Shown one piece after another: positions 20,401 through 28,229 of a stretch of DNA of 41,541 nt (the stretch's first letter is position 1; each line of letters begins with the position of its first letter). Position numbers and translations under genes: made by a program. Origin of the DNA: a virus. A model generated the notes under the pieces. It was not told the origin of the DNA and searched no databases. It saw only the letters and a list, made by a program, of their open reading frames with translations. The stretch covers positions 1 to 41,541 of the IMG/VR virus record IMGVR_UViG_3300007611_000004. The stretch is one strand, 5' to 3'.

Positions 20401-22475
20401 CAACAGGATTACGCAATTGCACGGTAGCAGGGCTAACCGGTACGCTCGGAAGCGAAAACCAGTACGGGACTCGTCGTCCTTCAGCAGGTGCCTATGCTTC
20501 TTTAGATCCGGGCTGGGGTCCTGAACACGAAGAAGTTTGGATTAGAACTAGATCACCTTACGTTCAAGGAGTAACTACATTCGGCACCGCATGTATTGGT
20601 ATGAAAGTTGATGGAGACTTACACAACGGCGGAAACGACTCAATTGTTGCTAATGATTTTACTCAGGTTTTATCTGACGGAATCGGCGCTTGGGTAACAA
20701 ATCTCGGTAGAGCAGAACTAGTGTCGGTATTTGGATATTATGGACATATTGGCTATCTAGCAGAAAACGGAGGTAAAGTACGAGCAACAAACGGTAACTC
20801 TTCGTACGGCACATTTGGTACCGTAGCAGAAGGTGTAGACGAGACAGAAGTTCCTGTTACTGGTCAAGTTACAAACAGAGCCTTTGACGCAATTATTGAA
20901 AATGTCTTTACAGACGGAGATAATATTTTAATATTTGAATATTTGAATGCTGGTATTCAATATACTCCGGAAAATACGAATTTTGTAGTAACAGGCGAAG
21001 GCTTTGGAGCAGAACTCGATACAGTAAATACTGTTGACGGCGGCGTCTTTGACGTACGAATCCTTAATCCAGACTTAGACAGCGACGGCGAAGGAGATTT
21101 TGGCGGAGCCGACTATGTGTTTAGTGAAAATGTTGCACAGCTCGGCGATTCTACTTCGATTACACTGTCAAACACTGAAGGAGCAACTAGTGCTCAGTAT
21201 TCAGGTGTTGCAATATTTTTAACATCTGGTCTCGGAGCAGGACAGTATGGTTATATCGGAAGTTATAACAGCGGTACAAAGATAGCTTCAGTATTCAAAT
21301 ACAGCGACGATTCTCCAGGATGGGATCATTTAGTGCCCGGAAGCAATATAGAGTCTGCGTTAGATGACACTACAAATTATTCAATTGAACCCAGACTTTC
21401 ATTTGATCCTCCTCCGAGTGGTTTGTACGCAGATACAACTAAAGCTAGAGCAGTTGTGTCTGACGGTGCTATTGTAAGAATAAAAATATGGGATCCGGGG
21501 CAAGGATATACCAGCGCTCCTTCGGTTACCGTTACAGATCCTAATAACACCTTAGATGTTGCTACTGATATTAGAATCGGAGACGGTGTGCTGACCCAAC
21601 CTACCTGGATCGACCGTGGCACAGCATTTGCTACAGCAGAAGTAAATGTTACAGGAGACGGTTTTGCAGACCTATATCAACCAGGCGAATTTGTTCAGGT
21701 TATAGGTCTATCAGGCAGGCCATTACCTGGATCAACAGTGACATTTGGAGGACTTGCTGGGGAATATTATAAATTAGTTGCTGTAAGAGATTTATCCGAT
21801 GAAGCAGACGGATTTGCAGCACAACTACAAATAAGTCCCGAGTTGCTAGTAAATGAAGCTCCCGAACATCTAGAAGCAATAGAGTTGCGTATTAGATATT
21901 CGCAGGTAAGACTTACAGGCCATGATTTTCTTGATATAGGTACTGGAAATTTTGACGATACAAACTACCCTAATGAGCCATTGTACGATCCTGTACCCGA
22001 ACAAGAAACATCGGAACAAGGCGGCGGCAGGGTATTCTATACTTCTACTGACCAAGATGGTAATTTCCGAGTCGGTGATTTATTCTCTGTAGAACAGTCA
22101 ACAGGTGTTGCCACTCTAAACGCTGATGCATTCAATATAAGCGGTCTTAATGAACTGTCGTTAGGCGAGTTAGCACTGGGAGGTACAGGTGCTACTATAA
22201 CTGAGTTTTCCGCAGACGGAACGTTTACGGCAAACAGCGATAATGTTGTACCTACACAAAAAGCAATCAAGACATACATTACTGCACAAATTGGCGGCGG
22301 CGCCGGCGAATTAAATGTAAACAGTCTAACAGCAGGCCAAATTTTAATAACCGGACAACAGATTTCTAATGTAACCGGAGCAGCTATTAATGTGCTCAGT
22401 CCGATGAATTTCCTAAGCGGAGTCCAAGGAACTCCGGTTGCCTTAAATTATTTTCTGTCAGGACAAACTAAATGA
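17430..22475 (+). CDS. Giant beta-helix adhesin with CBM-like repeats and intact cupredoxin domain
   Basis: A 1681-residue paralogue of the preceding protein. Six CBM5/12-like repeats begin near residues 13, 66, 121, 174, 223 and 272, and a seventh near 455. Between the sixth and seventh lies a cupredoxin-like domain (~311-439) with VGHPLLFSQTQHG and YYYCNYHNLMAG, giving a complete His/Cys/His/Met set. The beta-helix starts at VYYVSADNGKDLPTPTYG. Alpha-helical segments follow, with the recurring EWIDYQIT...GLIYDIAHGGN and EALAYLDTNYP...AIQYDLRYSGN pattern; one (~815-980) interrupts the helix fold between ELRSTRIEP and DMFYLRNATGLRN. The end shares RLTGHDFLDIGTGNFD, GGGRVFYTSTDQDGNFRVGD and VVPTQKAI with the paralogue. 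It probably forms part of the distal fibre or adhesin complex. Confidence 0.88.
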   Translation: MAEFKLGRLRFIWKGDWTPSNVYYNDDIVRKGGATYICVNGHTSSSSFVDDIEVNWEKISDGQQWKATWDVNTYYDESDIVKYGGNVYIVNEAHLSAQTIEEGLEADIAKWNIFANGFDYRSEWQPSTKYRINDLVKNGAVIYACIESHVSSSSVSEGLEFDLEKWEIFSSGVNYRGTWSSGTYYVINDLIKYGANVFVCVAGHLSTDFLSNENNWETFVDGIEYQNTWNSVKNYKPGDFVNHGGYTYISKTFNIGNKPDLSLDNWDLFTRGFRFAGDWGEDSTNQDYLPGDVVRLNGYTYLCTTGTNTDVYFDVTVQATDQGNKYYLNGNLHPDLLFTIGTTFTFSQNDTTNVGHPLLFSQTQHGIHNGGSEYIEGVRYFLDGAEVADSSTYIAGFDSASTRTIEITTDETTVDTLYYYCNYHNLMAGDSVISVTEFTSIKPPGPYWERLNSGFFWRDEYVDTTFYELGDTIRFGDNSYVCVQEHVAEDGVNSPDADTTGQFWNLLSAGAEESVLTQAGDILYYGGAGPTRLPIGRDGQVLAVNSTEDAPEWQYWGYVNNVYYVSADNGKDLPTPTYGINIDKPWKTIRYANKQIIDGPLNPLSKRLLYMNRSFIQQEAVEWIDYQITISNEPFVGFTYDKEEYAEAIGHVLDGLIYDIAHGGNEYSQKVARNFVDGKYAATVSSKQSQTVEVLEFVANSAKEITSNTLVDTSYQIENSIADPISQYVSSEYFEYSSEQQIPLIIDNLVSLSQDTIQEGNIGILPSVKIPNNTIYVKTGLYKEVLPISVNQQTAIVGDELRSTRIEPASAIIAENDVPYSLEVINHLSLVINDIIAGADNITATSGNPVTYSDTFPLIGDSTSAAEASELMRQIYDFIDYGINGATGDSTIPKKAGANETRDSKSYTYAIDALERNREFVIHEALAYLDTNYPAYSYNSQDYINQIARYIDAIQYDLRYSGNYASLTAAQIYLSSVIGSLEQDMFYLRNATGLRNCTVAGLTGTLGSENQYGTRRPSAGAYASLDPGWGPEHEEVWIRTRSPYVQGVTTFGTACIGMKVDGDLHNGGNDSIVANDFTQVLSDGIGAWVTNLGRAELVSVFGYYGHIGYLAENGGKVRATNGNSSYGTFGTVAEGVDETEVPVTGQVTNRAFDAIIENVFTDGDNILIFEYLNAGIQYTPENTNFVVTGEGFGAELDTVNTVDGGVFDVRILNPDLDSDGEGDFGGADYVFSENVAQLGDSTSITLSNTEGATSAQYSGVAIFLTSGLGAGQYGYIGSYNSGTKIASVFKYSDDSPGWDHLVPGSNIESALDDTTNYSIEPRLSFDPPPSGLYADTTKARAVVSDGAIVRIKIWDPGQGYTSAPSVTVTDPNNTLDVATDIRIGDGVLTQPTWIDRGTAFATAEVNVTGDGFADLYQPGEFVQVIGLSGRPLPGSTVTFGGLAGEYYKLVAVRDLSDEADGFAAQLQISPELLVNEAPEHLEAIELRIRYSQVRLTGHDFLDIGTGNFDDTNYPNEPLYDPVPEQETSEQGGGRVFYTSTDQDGNFRVGDLFSVEQSTGVATLNADAFNISGLNELSLGELALGGTGATITEFSADGTFTANSDNVVPTQKAIKTYITAQIGGGAGELNVNSLTAGQILITGQQISNVTGAAINVLSPMNFLSGVQGTPVALNYFLSGQTK

Positions 22476-22477
22476 TT

Positions 22478-22485
22478 GATAAATA
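22478..22485 (+). promoter_or_regulatory. Late promoter box GATAAATA, copy 1
   Basis: The first of two identical GATAAATA boxes, three bases after the stop of the giant adhesin gene and upstream of the small Ig-like gene at 22520. Confidence 0.55.
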
Positions 22486-22494
22486 TTACAACTT

Positions 22495-22502
22495 GATAAA
22501 TA
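22495..22502 (+). promoter_or_regulatory. Late promoter box GATAAATA, copy 2
   Basis: The second identical box, 17 bases after the first. The ribosome site GGAGAG (22509-22514) follows, so transcripts from this box would have a very short leader before ATG at 22520. Confidence 0.6.
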
Positions 22503-22519
22503 CAATACGGAGAGTTTAA

Positions 22520-22843
22520 ATGGCATCAGGTATTCTAGGTACACCTACAGATCTTTTAGCAGATACTATGGTCACTGTTTATACAGTGCCTGTTGACACA
22601 TTTACAATGGCAAGCATTTCGTTTTGTAATAGATCAAACAATAATGCACTAATTAGATTAGCTATTTCTAACTTAGATACTCCCGAACCGGCAGATTATA
22701 TCGAATACGATGCTAGTGTAGGAGCAAATGATATATTAGAGCGCACTGGAATAATTTTAAATGCGTCAACTAAACTAGTAGTAAGTTCAAATATTGACTC
22801 TGTCAATGTATTTGCTTACGGTATTGAGACTTCATCCCTCTAA
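22520..22843 (+). CDS. Small Ig-like virion protein
   Basis: A 107-residue all-beta protein with GGAGAG five bases before ATG. It aligns by eye with the N-terminal domain of the inverted gene at 8411: SFCNRSN then IRLAISN, YIEYDASVGAND, ERTGIILN; the other reads NLCNKSS, VRIAITN, YLDYGASIPPNT, KSGVILG. It is also related to the 109-residue product at 7020. It is probably a small decoration, cap or fibre-junction protein. Two tandem late promoters precede it, and it likely heads the transcript that continues into the 945-residue gene. Confidence 0.75.
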   Translation: MASGILGTPTDLLADTMVTVYTVPVDTFTMASISFCNRSNNNALIRLAISNLDTPEPADYIEYDASVGANDILERTGIILNASTKLVVSSNIDSVNVFAYGIETSSL

Positions 22844-22863
22844 ATGAAAACAAGGATAAAACG

Positions 22864-25701
22864 ATGGCAAGAAACATAAGTAGCAAGACACAAACTAGAG
22901 CAGTTATTTCGGAAAATTTATCCGATGTATTTTCTGCAGTGTATACAAATAATTCAGGTGAAGGCGCTGAATTGGTGTCGGTTAATGTAAATGGAACAGG
23001 CGATAGCACAGAAATTATTGAAGACACGGGCGCAAGCGAGTGGACATATTTTGGATCTAATCAAATACCTGTTAATGCAGACGCTAGTACGACGTCAACC
23101 GGTTACGGCATTCCTTATCCGGTAAAACTTGATAGTGATCGAGTGTTAATATTCTTTTTACCTCATTATCAGCATTTTCAAGGAGATAACAGCGACTTTT
23201 TGAATGGAGAGGTAATTCATACTCAAATACTAGAATACGAGTCTGGTCGGTTTAGAGCAGGTCCTATCAATCACCACAGCCTGCCTACCCAGGTGTTTGA
23301 TAACACCAGTTATAGTCTTTGGTCAGAACCAAACAGTATTAGTGGCAGCTACAGCCAGCCAAACTGGCGTGCAATATCAATCAGTCCTACTAAAGTCGTT
23401 GCAGCATACAGACAGGGAACAGACTTTCAGATACTAAGGTTTACAATTACAGGCAACACAGTTAATACTGTTATAGAAACACTAGATATCACAGGAGCCT
23501 CGTATTTTTCAAGTACAACTGCACGAGCATTTGATCTAGCAAAGGTTCCCGACGCGCCTGACCAGGTAATAGTAGGCGGCTGGGCTGACACAAATTGGAG
23601 TTTACAGGCCTTTAGTATACCAGACGACGGCGCGCTTACGAACTTAACTTCGTTAACTAGCACAGGTATATCCAATAGTTCTTATCATTTCAGCTTGTCC
23701 GAGATGGTCAATAGTGCAACCAGTAACATTACTCCCTATATTATTGCTGCATCGACGGACTCAAACAGTGCTCAAGCAGTCATATTTAATTATGACAGTG
23801 CTAATTACAGTCTTTCTGTGGCTGGAACCGCAGTTGCTTTAAACGATTCGAGTGGTAGCTGGGCGGGCATACAATGTGAATGTACCTCTTCTGATACAAC
23901 TCCTAGTGCAGTAATTACCACAATTGGCACTAGTAATACAGACACAATGACATTTTATCCGCAAAATAATGCTAGCACTGCATTTAACAGTCCTACAGTA
24001 AATTTGACTCTGCAGCATACAAGCGGTAAAAGTATTCAAGAAAGCTATAGATGGGGCGACGAAAGAGCAGTTTTTGCAGGAGACGGGCAACTACTAGTAG
24101 TGTTTGATTCTAGCGGCTCGGCTACAAATCTACATCCTGAGAATGAAACAACAGAAACAGAAAGAGTACAACAGCAATTCTACCCATTCGATAGCAAGCC
24201 AATATACAATCAGTATGATCAAGCCGCTCAAGAGAGAGACAGGGTTCCTCAGTACTATTCAAGGAAAGATGTTGACACAGCAACAGATGTTGGTACGAGA
24301 GATGACACCGGAACATATCTTCCGATGTGTTTTGATAGAGGCATGTGTTATGCTTGGAATGAAAATGCACATTGTTGGATAGTAGGCTATCACGGTAGAC
24401 TTTATGCGCTAGACAGTGATGGAGCTATCTTAAGTGAAAAGAAACTTTATGATATGTACTATAACTTAAACTGGGAACATAGAGTAGGTGACTTAAATTG
24501 TACGCCTAGCGGTAGAATACTGTTTCACACACTCTACAGAGTCGGCTCTTATCCTAATAGCACATACAGAGTTAATCGAAGATGGGATAGTATGAGCGCC
24601 GGTAACGGGTACCTAATGGTTAGTGATAAATTGCACAGCGGCGAGCAGCTAGGCCAGATACAGCCGGATCATCCAGACAATAATTTTGAAAGATTCGACA
24701 ATGTTGTTTTCACATGTAACCTTACTACATTTGTTGATTATAATGGAAACGAAAGAGCGTTTTGTTTCGGTGTAGGCGGGAACAGTGTGAATGGATACGT
24801 AGCTAGGTGGACAGAAGGAGAAAGATTCGATTACTTTAGCGGCACTAATATTAACACTGCAGACGGATCCAACGACTGGTTTAGAGGTTATCATCCTAAT
24901 ATGAAGCTTATTCAAAATCAGCCTGTGAGTCGAGCATTCCCTTCAGGAACTTGGAGGCTAGTAGGAAGCTATCAATGGGACTCACGTGGTGATACTAGAA
25001 GGCTAGGAATATCTAACCCTCAATCAGAAAACAATTTCGGAAGTTTGGATCCTGATAATGCGCAAATTACAGACGAACAAAATGACAGTGGATTTGGAAT
25101 AAGTCTTTTTAAATATACCAGTGGTTCAAAAAGTAGCATAACTGTAGCAACGGCTTTTGATACAGAGATTAACAGAAATCGAGTTTGGAGTTCTATAAAC
25201 GGCAGTCTTAATTTTGCTTTTGGCTGGACCCCAGAAAGAACTACATCAGGAAATGCATTCTGTCAAGTAGCTGTTACAAAGTTTGGTTACGCAGTTGCCA
25301 TGCAGAAAGGTGTGCCAGTAGATGCATCATCACCTGTGTACATTTTTGATAACTCTGACATTGATAGTCCATATCAAGAGCTAAATACCAACACTGGAAA
25401 CGGCTGGGTCACTCTTCACGCTATTGACAAAAACCGATATAGAGTATTTGGTGAAAACATAGATAAAATTTACAGTGCTGGAGGTATACCCGACGAAGTT
25501 AAACTTTATATGCGACTGTATGATAACAGTCTAACCTATTTTAGTATAATTAACGGGCAAGATCTAGAACTAGTAAGACCAGACAATTCGCTCTATAAAT
25601 CTGCGGAAACTTATCATATACCTCCGGGGTATAGCTTAGAAGCAAGGTCAGATACGCCTCATACCATAACAACAATGTTAACAATCAAGGAATACATCTA
25701 A
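22864..25701 (+). CDS. Large virion protein, possible propeller within an Ig-like frame
   Basis: A 945-residue protein with AAGGA at 22852-22856, seven bases before ATG. I do not recognise a named family. The centre (~80-830) is rich in aromatic beta-strand repeats (for example PNWRAISISPTKVVAAYRQG, VIVGGWADTNWSLQAF, HCWIVGYHGRLYALDSDGA), suggesting a beta-propeller. The two ends look like halves of the small Ig-like domain of the 7020 gene: an N-terminal VFSAVYTNNS...AELVSVNVNG and a C-terminal LTYFSIINGQDLELVRPDNS...YSLEARSDTPHTITTMLT, comparable with YYIKEIVVPANSSLRPVDNG...SIAVSSDTESSIDAILS. About nine cysteines occur in the centre, more than in its neighbours. A receptor-binding or fibre role is inferred from position. 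Confidence 0.75.
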   Translation: MARNISSKTQTRAVISENLSDVFSAVYTNNSGEGAELVSVNVNGTGDSTEIIEDTGASEWTYFGSNQIPVNADASTTSTGYGIPYPVKLDSDRVLIFFLPHYQHFQGDNSDFLNGEVIHTQILEYESGRFRAGPINHHSLPTQVFDNTSYSLWSEPNSISGSYSQPNWRAISISPTKVVAAYRQGTDFQILRFTITGNTVNTVIETLDITGASYFSSTTARAFDLAKVPDAPDQVIVGGWADTNWSLQAFSIPDDGALTNLTSLTSTGISNSSYHFSLSEMVNSATSNITPYIIAASTDSNSAQAVIFNYDSANYSLSVAGTAVALNDSSGSWAGIQCECTSSDTTPSAVITTIGTSNTDTMTFYPQNNASTAFNSPTVNLTLQHTSGKSIQESYRWGDERAVFAGDGQLLVVFDSSGSATNLHPENETTETERVQQQFYPFDSKPIYNQYDQAAQERDRVPQYYSRKDVDTATDVGTRDDTGTYLPMCFDRGMCYAWNENAHCWIVGYHGRLYALDSDGAILSEKKLYDMYYNLNWEHRVGDLNCTPSGRILFHTLYRVGSYPNSTYRVNRRWDSMSAGNGYLMVSDKLHSGEQLGQIQPDHPDNNFERFDNVVFTCNLTTFVDYNGNERAFCFGVGGNSVNGYVARWTEGERFDYFSGTNINTADGSNDWFRGYHPNMKLIQNQPVSRAFPSGTWRLVGSYQWDSRGDTRRLGISNPQSENNFGSLDPDNAQITDEQNDSGFGISLFKYTSGSKSSITVATAFDTEINRNRVWSSINGSLNFAFGWTPERTTSGNAFCQVAVTKFGYAVAMQKGVPVDASSPVYIFDNSDIDSPYQELNTNTGNGWVTLHAIDKNRYRVFGENIDKIYSAGGIPDEVKLYMRLYDNSLTYFSIINGQDLELVRPDNSLYKSAETYHIPPGYSLEARSDTPHTITTMLTIKEYI

Positions 25702-25710
25702 GGAGACAAA

Positions 25711-26610
25711 ATGCCATACGTAAAAAGCATAAGACAAAATCATAGGCTCCCTCAATCTGAAAATTCCGTAGACAACTACTATGATATTCAAGGCGGTGAT
25801 CTAGTATATGACATGGGAGGTTATAGAGTCCACTGTTTCCTACAAACCGGAGCTCACGATTTTAACATTAAGCCTAAATTCGATCAACCAGATTTGATGC
25901 ATTTAGCTCCTCCTGTAGATGTAGAATACATGGTAATTGCCGGCGGCGGCGGCGGCGGTTCCGGCGGCGGATATTTTGGCCAAGGCGGTGGCGGCGGCGC
26001 TGGCGGATATAGAACAGGAACTCAGTCTGGCCTAACAGCAGGGAACTATTATGTGTATACCGGCCGAGGCGGGGACGGAGGAAATGATACAAGGGGATCT
26101 AGAGGTGGGAGCAGCACCTTTCGCAACATTGACTCATATGGCGGCGGCGGAGGTGGCCATCGATATAATGACGGGCAGTACGGCGGCTCCGGAGGCGGCG
26201 GCGGCCTAGAAGATTACAATGAATACAACGGTGGCGGCTCTACATCATATGGAAATAACGGCGGCAGCGCATATGCAAACAGATATAATTCACGTGCTGG
26301 CGGCGGCGGCGGCGCCGGCGGTAGTGGTGGCCGATATAATATGAGAGGCGGTTACGGAGCTTCAAACAATATAACCGGCAGTAACGTTTCTAGGGCCGGC
26401 GGCGGCGGAGGTGGCGGCGCCTCGTATATTGGCGACGGAGGTCCAGGACCGGCCGGTGGCGGCGACGGCGGACGATACGCCGCCGGCAGTGGAGCAAATA
26501 ACAACTACGGCTCCGGCGGCGGTGGCGGCGGTAATTATGACTATAATAATGACAATGCTCGCGGCGGCCACGGAATAGTTGTTGTGCGATATAAAACTCA
26601 AGGTCAATAA
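25711..26610 (+). CDS. Glycine-rich phage adhesin
   Basis: A 299-residue protein; AAGGAG (25700-25705) overlaps the previous stop and lies five bases before ATG. Residues ~1-70 contain GGYRVHCFLQTGAHDF, the lead-in commonly seen before polyglycine adhesins. From VEYMVIAGGGGGG to GGHGIVVVRYKTQG it follows the widespread phage glycine-rich pattern: short GGGGG blocks separated by loops such as AGGYRTGTQSG, TAGNYYVYTG and NITGSNVSRAGG. Related glycine-rich tips in T-even phages (gp38 of T2/S16) pack polyglycine II helices and contact receptors through the loops. The DNA is locally GC-rich, with GGC triplet runs unlike the A+T-rich neighbours. A receptor-binding tip is likely. Confidence 0.85.
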   Translation: MPYVKSIRQNHRLPQSENSVDNYYDIQGGDLVYDMGGYRVHCFLQTGAHDFNIKPKFDQPDLMHLAPPVDVEYMVIAGGGGGGSGGGYFGQGGGGGAGGYRTGTQSGLTAGNYYVYTGRGGDGGNDTRGSRGGSSTFRNIDSYGGGGGGHRYNDGQYGGSGGGGGLEDYNEYNGGGSTSYGNNGGSAYANRYNSRAGGGGGAGGSGGRYNMRGGYGASNNITGSNVSRAGGGGGGGASYIGDGGPGPAGGGDGGRYAAGSGANNNYGSGGGGGGNYDYNNDNARGGHGIVVVRYKTQGQ

Positions 26611-26613
26611 CGA

Positions 26614-27294
26614 ATGTGGCTCAGCAAAGCTAGAAATCTATCTCGTTTAAAAGAATATGATAGGCTAAAAGGTGTAGGAAGACAAAAAAAAATTTTTGAG
26701 CACGTGGGAGATCTGAAACTTACCTCCGCTTTTGCAATAAAAGAGGATAGCAACACCGTGCTATACAATTTTGAATCAGGTTCGTTCTCCAACGAATGGA
26801 CACAGACATCGAACTTTGCTGTGCGTACTGATCGATCTTTTCAGGGAAACTATAGCGCAGGTGAAACAGGATCTACAATAAATGCAGAATTGTCGCCAAG
26901 TGTCTTGTTAGGAGGCAGTCAAATATCTGCCTTTGAATTTTATTGGCAAGAAGAGACCAATCAGTCAGGATTTACAACACAACTTATTGATAGCAACGGT
27001 AACGAAGTTCTTGCCATGGGAGGGAACAATCCTCAATGGGAAATCCGAGACGGATCTGGTGACACAGAGATATACGGCGGCAACGGTTACGATAGATGGA
27101 TATATTACAGAATTGAATTCAACTGGTCGTCTAATCAACATTCTTATTTTTATCAAGATATGTCGACAAACACAATCAGATCAGGAACTAGATCTCTATC
27201 TAGAAACACCAACGTTGAAAAATTCCGCATTAATGCCAATATTTGGGGTAGCGCCGATTACATGTGGATAGATAATATAAAATTTGAATTATAA
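26614..27294 (+). CDS. Lectin/jelly-roll-like virion protein
   Basis: A 226-residue protein starting three bases after the preceding stop, without a clear ribosome site. A basic, probably helical N-terminus (MWLSKARNLSRLKEYDRLKG, residues 1-45) precedes a beta-rich domain beginning VLYNFESGSFSNEWTQTSNF, a pattern typical of carbohydrate-binding or concanavalin-like jelly rolls. Further strands include SAFEFYWQEET, YYRIEFNW and YMWIDNIKFEL at the very end. The last of these is a common closing strand of such folds. Position after the glycine-rich adhesin suggests a virion surface or fibre part. Family assignment is by pattern only. Confidence 0.7.
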   Translation: MWLSKARNLSRLKEYDRLKGVGRQKKIFEHVGDLKLTSAFAIKEDSNTVLYNFESGSFSNEWTQTSNFAVRTDRSFQGNYSAGETGSTINAELSPSVLLGGSQISAFEFYWQEETNQSGFTTQLIDSNGNEVLAMGGNNPQWEIRDGSGDTEIYGGNGYDRWIYYRIEFNWSSNQHSYFYQDMSTNTIRSGTRSLSRNTNVEKFRINANIWGSADYMWIDNIKFEL

Positions 27295-27296
27295 AA

Positions 27297-27692
27297 ATGC
27301 CGCAATTTAGAACCACTACAGATATTTTTACAAATTTAGAGCGTAACGAAATTTACGACGATCCTGTATATGATCCTGAAAAAACTCCTATTCCTTGGTT
27401 TAAGGAATGGGATTACAAGAGAGAGCTGAGGTTAGAAGACGTAGACATTTGGGAAGTGATTTCAGAAGCATCGGGAGGCGCAGGTTTATATGCAAGTCAT
27501 TTGCCCTACGCAGAATTCTACCTGTTAACAACTGGTCTTGACTCTGCAGTTGAATATAGAAAACCTTTTTTTGAAACTTTTTATGGGGCAAAAGCACAGT
27601 ACAAAGCAGCAAAAGCAGCTACAGATATTGGCTTAAAGATTTCATTTTCTAACGTATGGATTCCACCTGAAGAGGCATGGCTCTACTCATAG
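27297..27692 (+). CDS. Conserved small protein, paralogue of the 29718 gene
   Basis: A 131-residue protein whose start is two bases after the preceding stop. The function is not recognised. It shares an ordered set of motifs with the 118-residue product at 29718: EWDYKRELRLEDVDIWEVIS versus DWDYTVTPEISDVKFWEVIY, then LYASHLPYAEFYLL versus IFAAECPLIEFYLI, then ETFYGAKAQ versus EVFFGASAT and a final IG. It is soluble, with no signal peptide or membrane segment. The last 10 bases overlap the convergent oxygenase gene. Together the two copies bracket the oxygenase cassette. Confidence 0.75.
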   Translation: MPQFRTTTDIFTNLERNEIYDDPVYDPEKTPIPWFKEWDYKRELRLEDVDIWEVISEASGGAGLYASHLPYAEFYLLTTGLDSAVEYRKPFFETFYGAKAQYKAAKAATDIGLKISFSNVWIPPEEAWLYS

Positions 27693-28207
27693 GGAAAATA
27701 GTTAAAGTTTAAAACTAGTCTATACCTGCTGTTAGAACTTGTAGAACCTCTGTGCTTAAGATTAGAGTCAAAAATTATCATTCTATTCTCAACGCTTTCA
27801 ATTTTCTCTCCGTTTTCAAATTCAGTGTAACCGTTGTTTGTATTTAGGTAAAACACTGCAGTTTTGCCCATAAAGTTGTCATGATCTACATGGAAGGGAA
27901 AATCAATTACTTTGGGTGTGCAGAATGTGATATTTGCTTTGATTCTAACCAATGCACAAGGATTTATAACTTCTAATAACGGATTCAATACTTCTATATG
28001 AGGACTATTAGGGGCATTGTCTACATAGAACATATGCACAAATTGAAAATCAAATAGTTCTTTATTTGGTCCCATGTCGCCGTAATCTTCACCAACTTTG
28101 CTTTCACCATAAAACCAAGGAAAGTGTGGATTCATTATCTCATTGCGTAAATCTTTAAATGCATCGTTAGAAAGATAATTGTCGAAAACCTGTATTTTGT
28201 AAGTCAT
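27683..28207 (-). CDS. 2-oxoglutarate/Fe(II)-dependent oxygenase
   Basis: A 174-residue protein with AAGGAC upstream of ATG. It has the double-stranded beta-helix signature of the 2OG-Fe(II) oxygenase superfamily: HxD at H106/D108 (FPFHVDHDN), a distal histidine H152 (SNLKHRGSTS), and the 2OG-binding arginine in RYRLVLNFNY (R161/R163). These enzymes decarboxylate 2-oxoglutarate while hydroxylating a substrate; the substrate here is unknown. Its length and distal KHRG resemble marine-phage hydroxylases. It is the last gene of a three-gene minus-strand operon, and its 3' end overlaps the plus-strand gene by 10 bases. Confidence 0.85.
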   Translation of the reverse strand: MTYKIQVFDNYLSNDAFKDLRNEIMNPHFPWFYGESKVGEDYGDMGPNKELFDFQFVHMFYVDNAPNSPHIEVLNPLLEVINPCALVRIKANITFCTPKVIDFPFHVDHDNFMGKTAVFYLNTNNGYTEFENGEKIESVENRMIIFDSNLKHRGSTSSNSRYRLVLNFNYFPYE

Positions 28208-28229
28208 TTATTATATGTCCTTGTGTTGC

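Noticed and set aside
24104-24382. Plus-strand 92-codon frame inside the 945-residue gene
   Set aside because: An alternative frame within a continuous real gene, without its own signals.
26933-27271. Plus-strand 112-codon frame inside the lectin-like gene
   Set aside because: It is out of frame with a well-supported gene that has a recognisable beta fold; no ribosome site.
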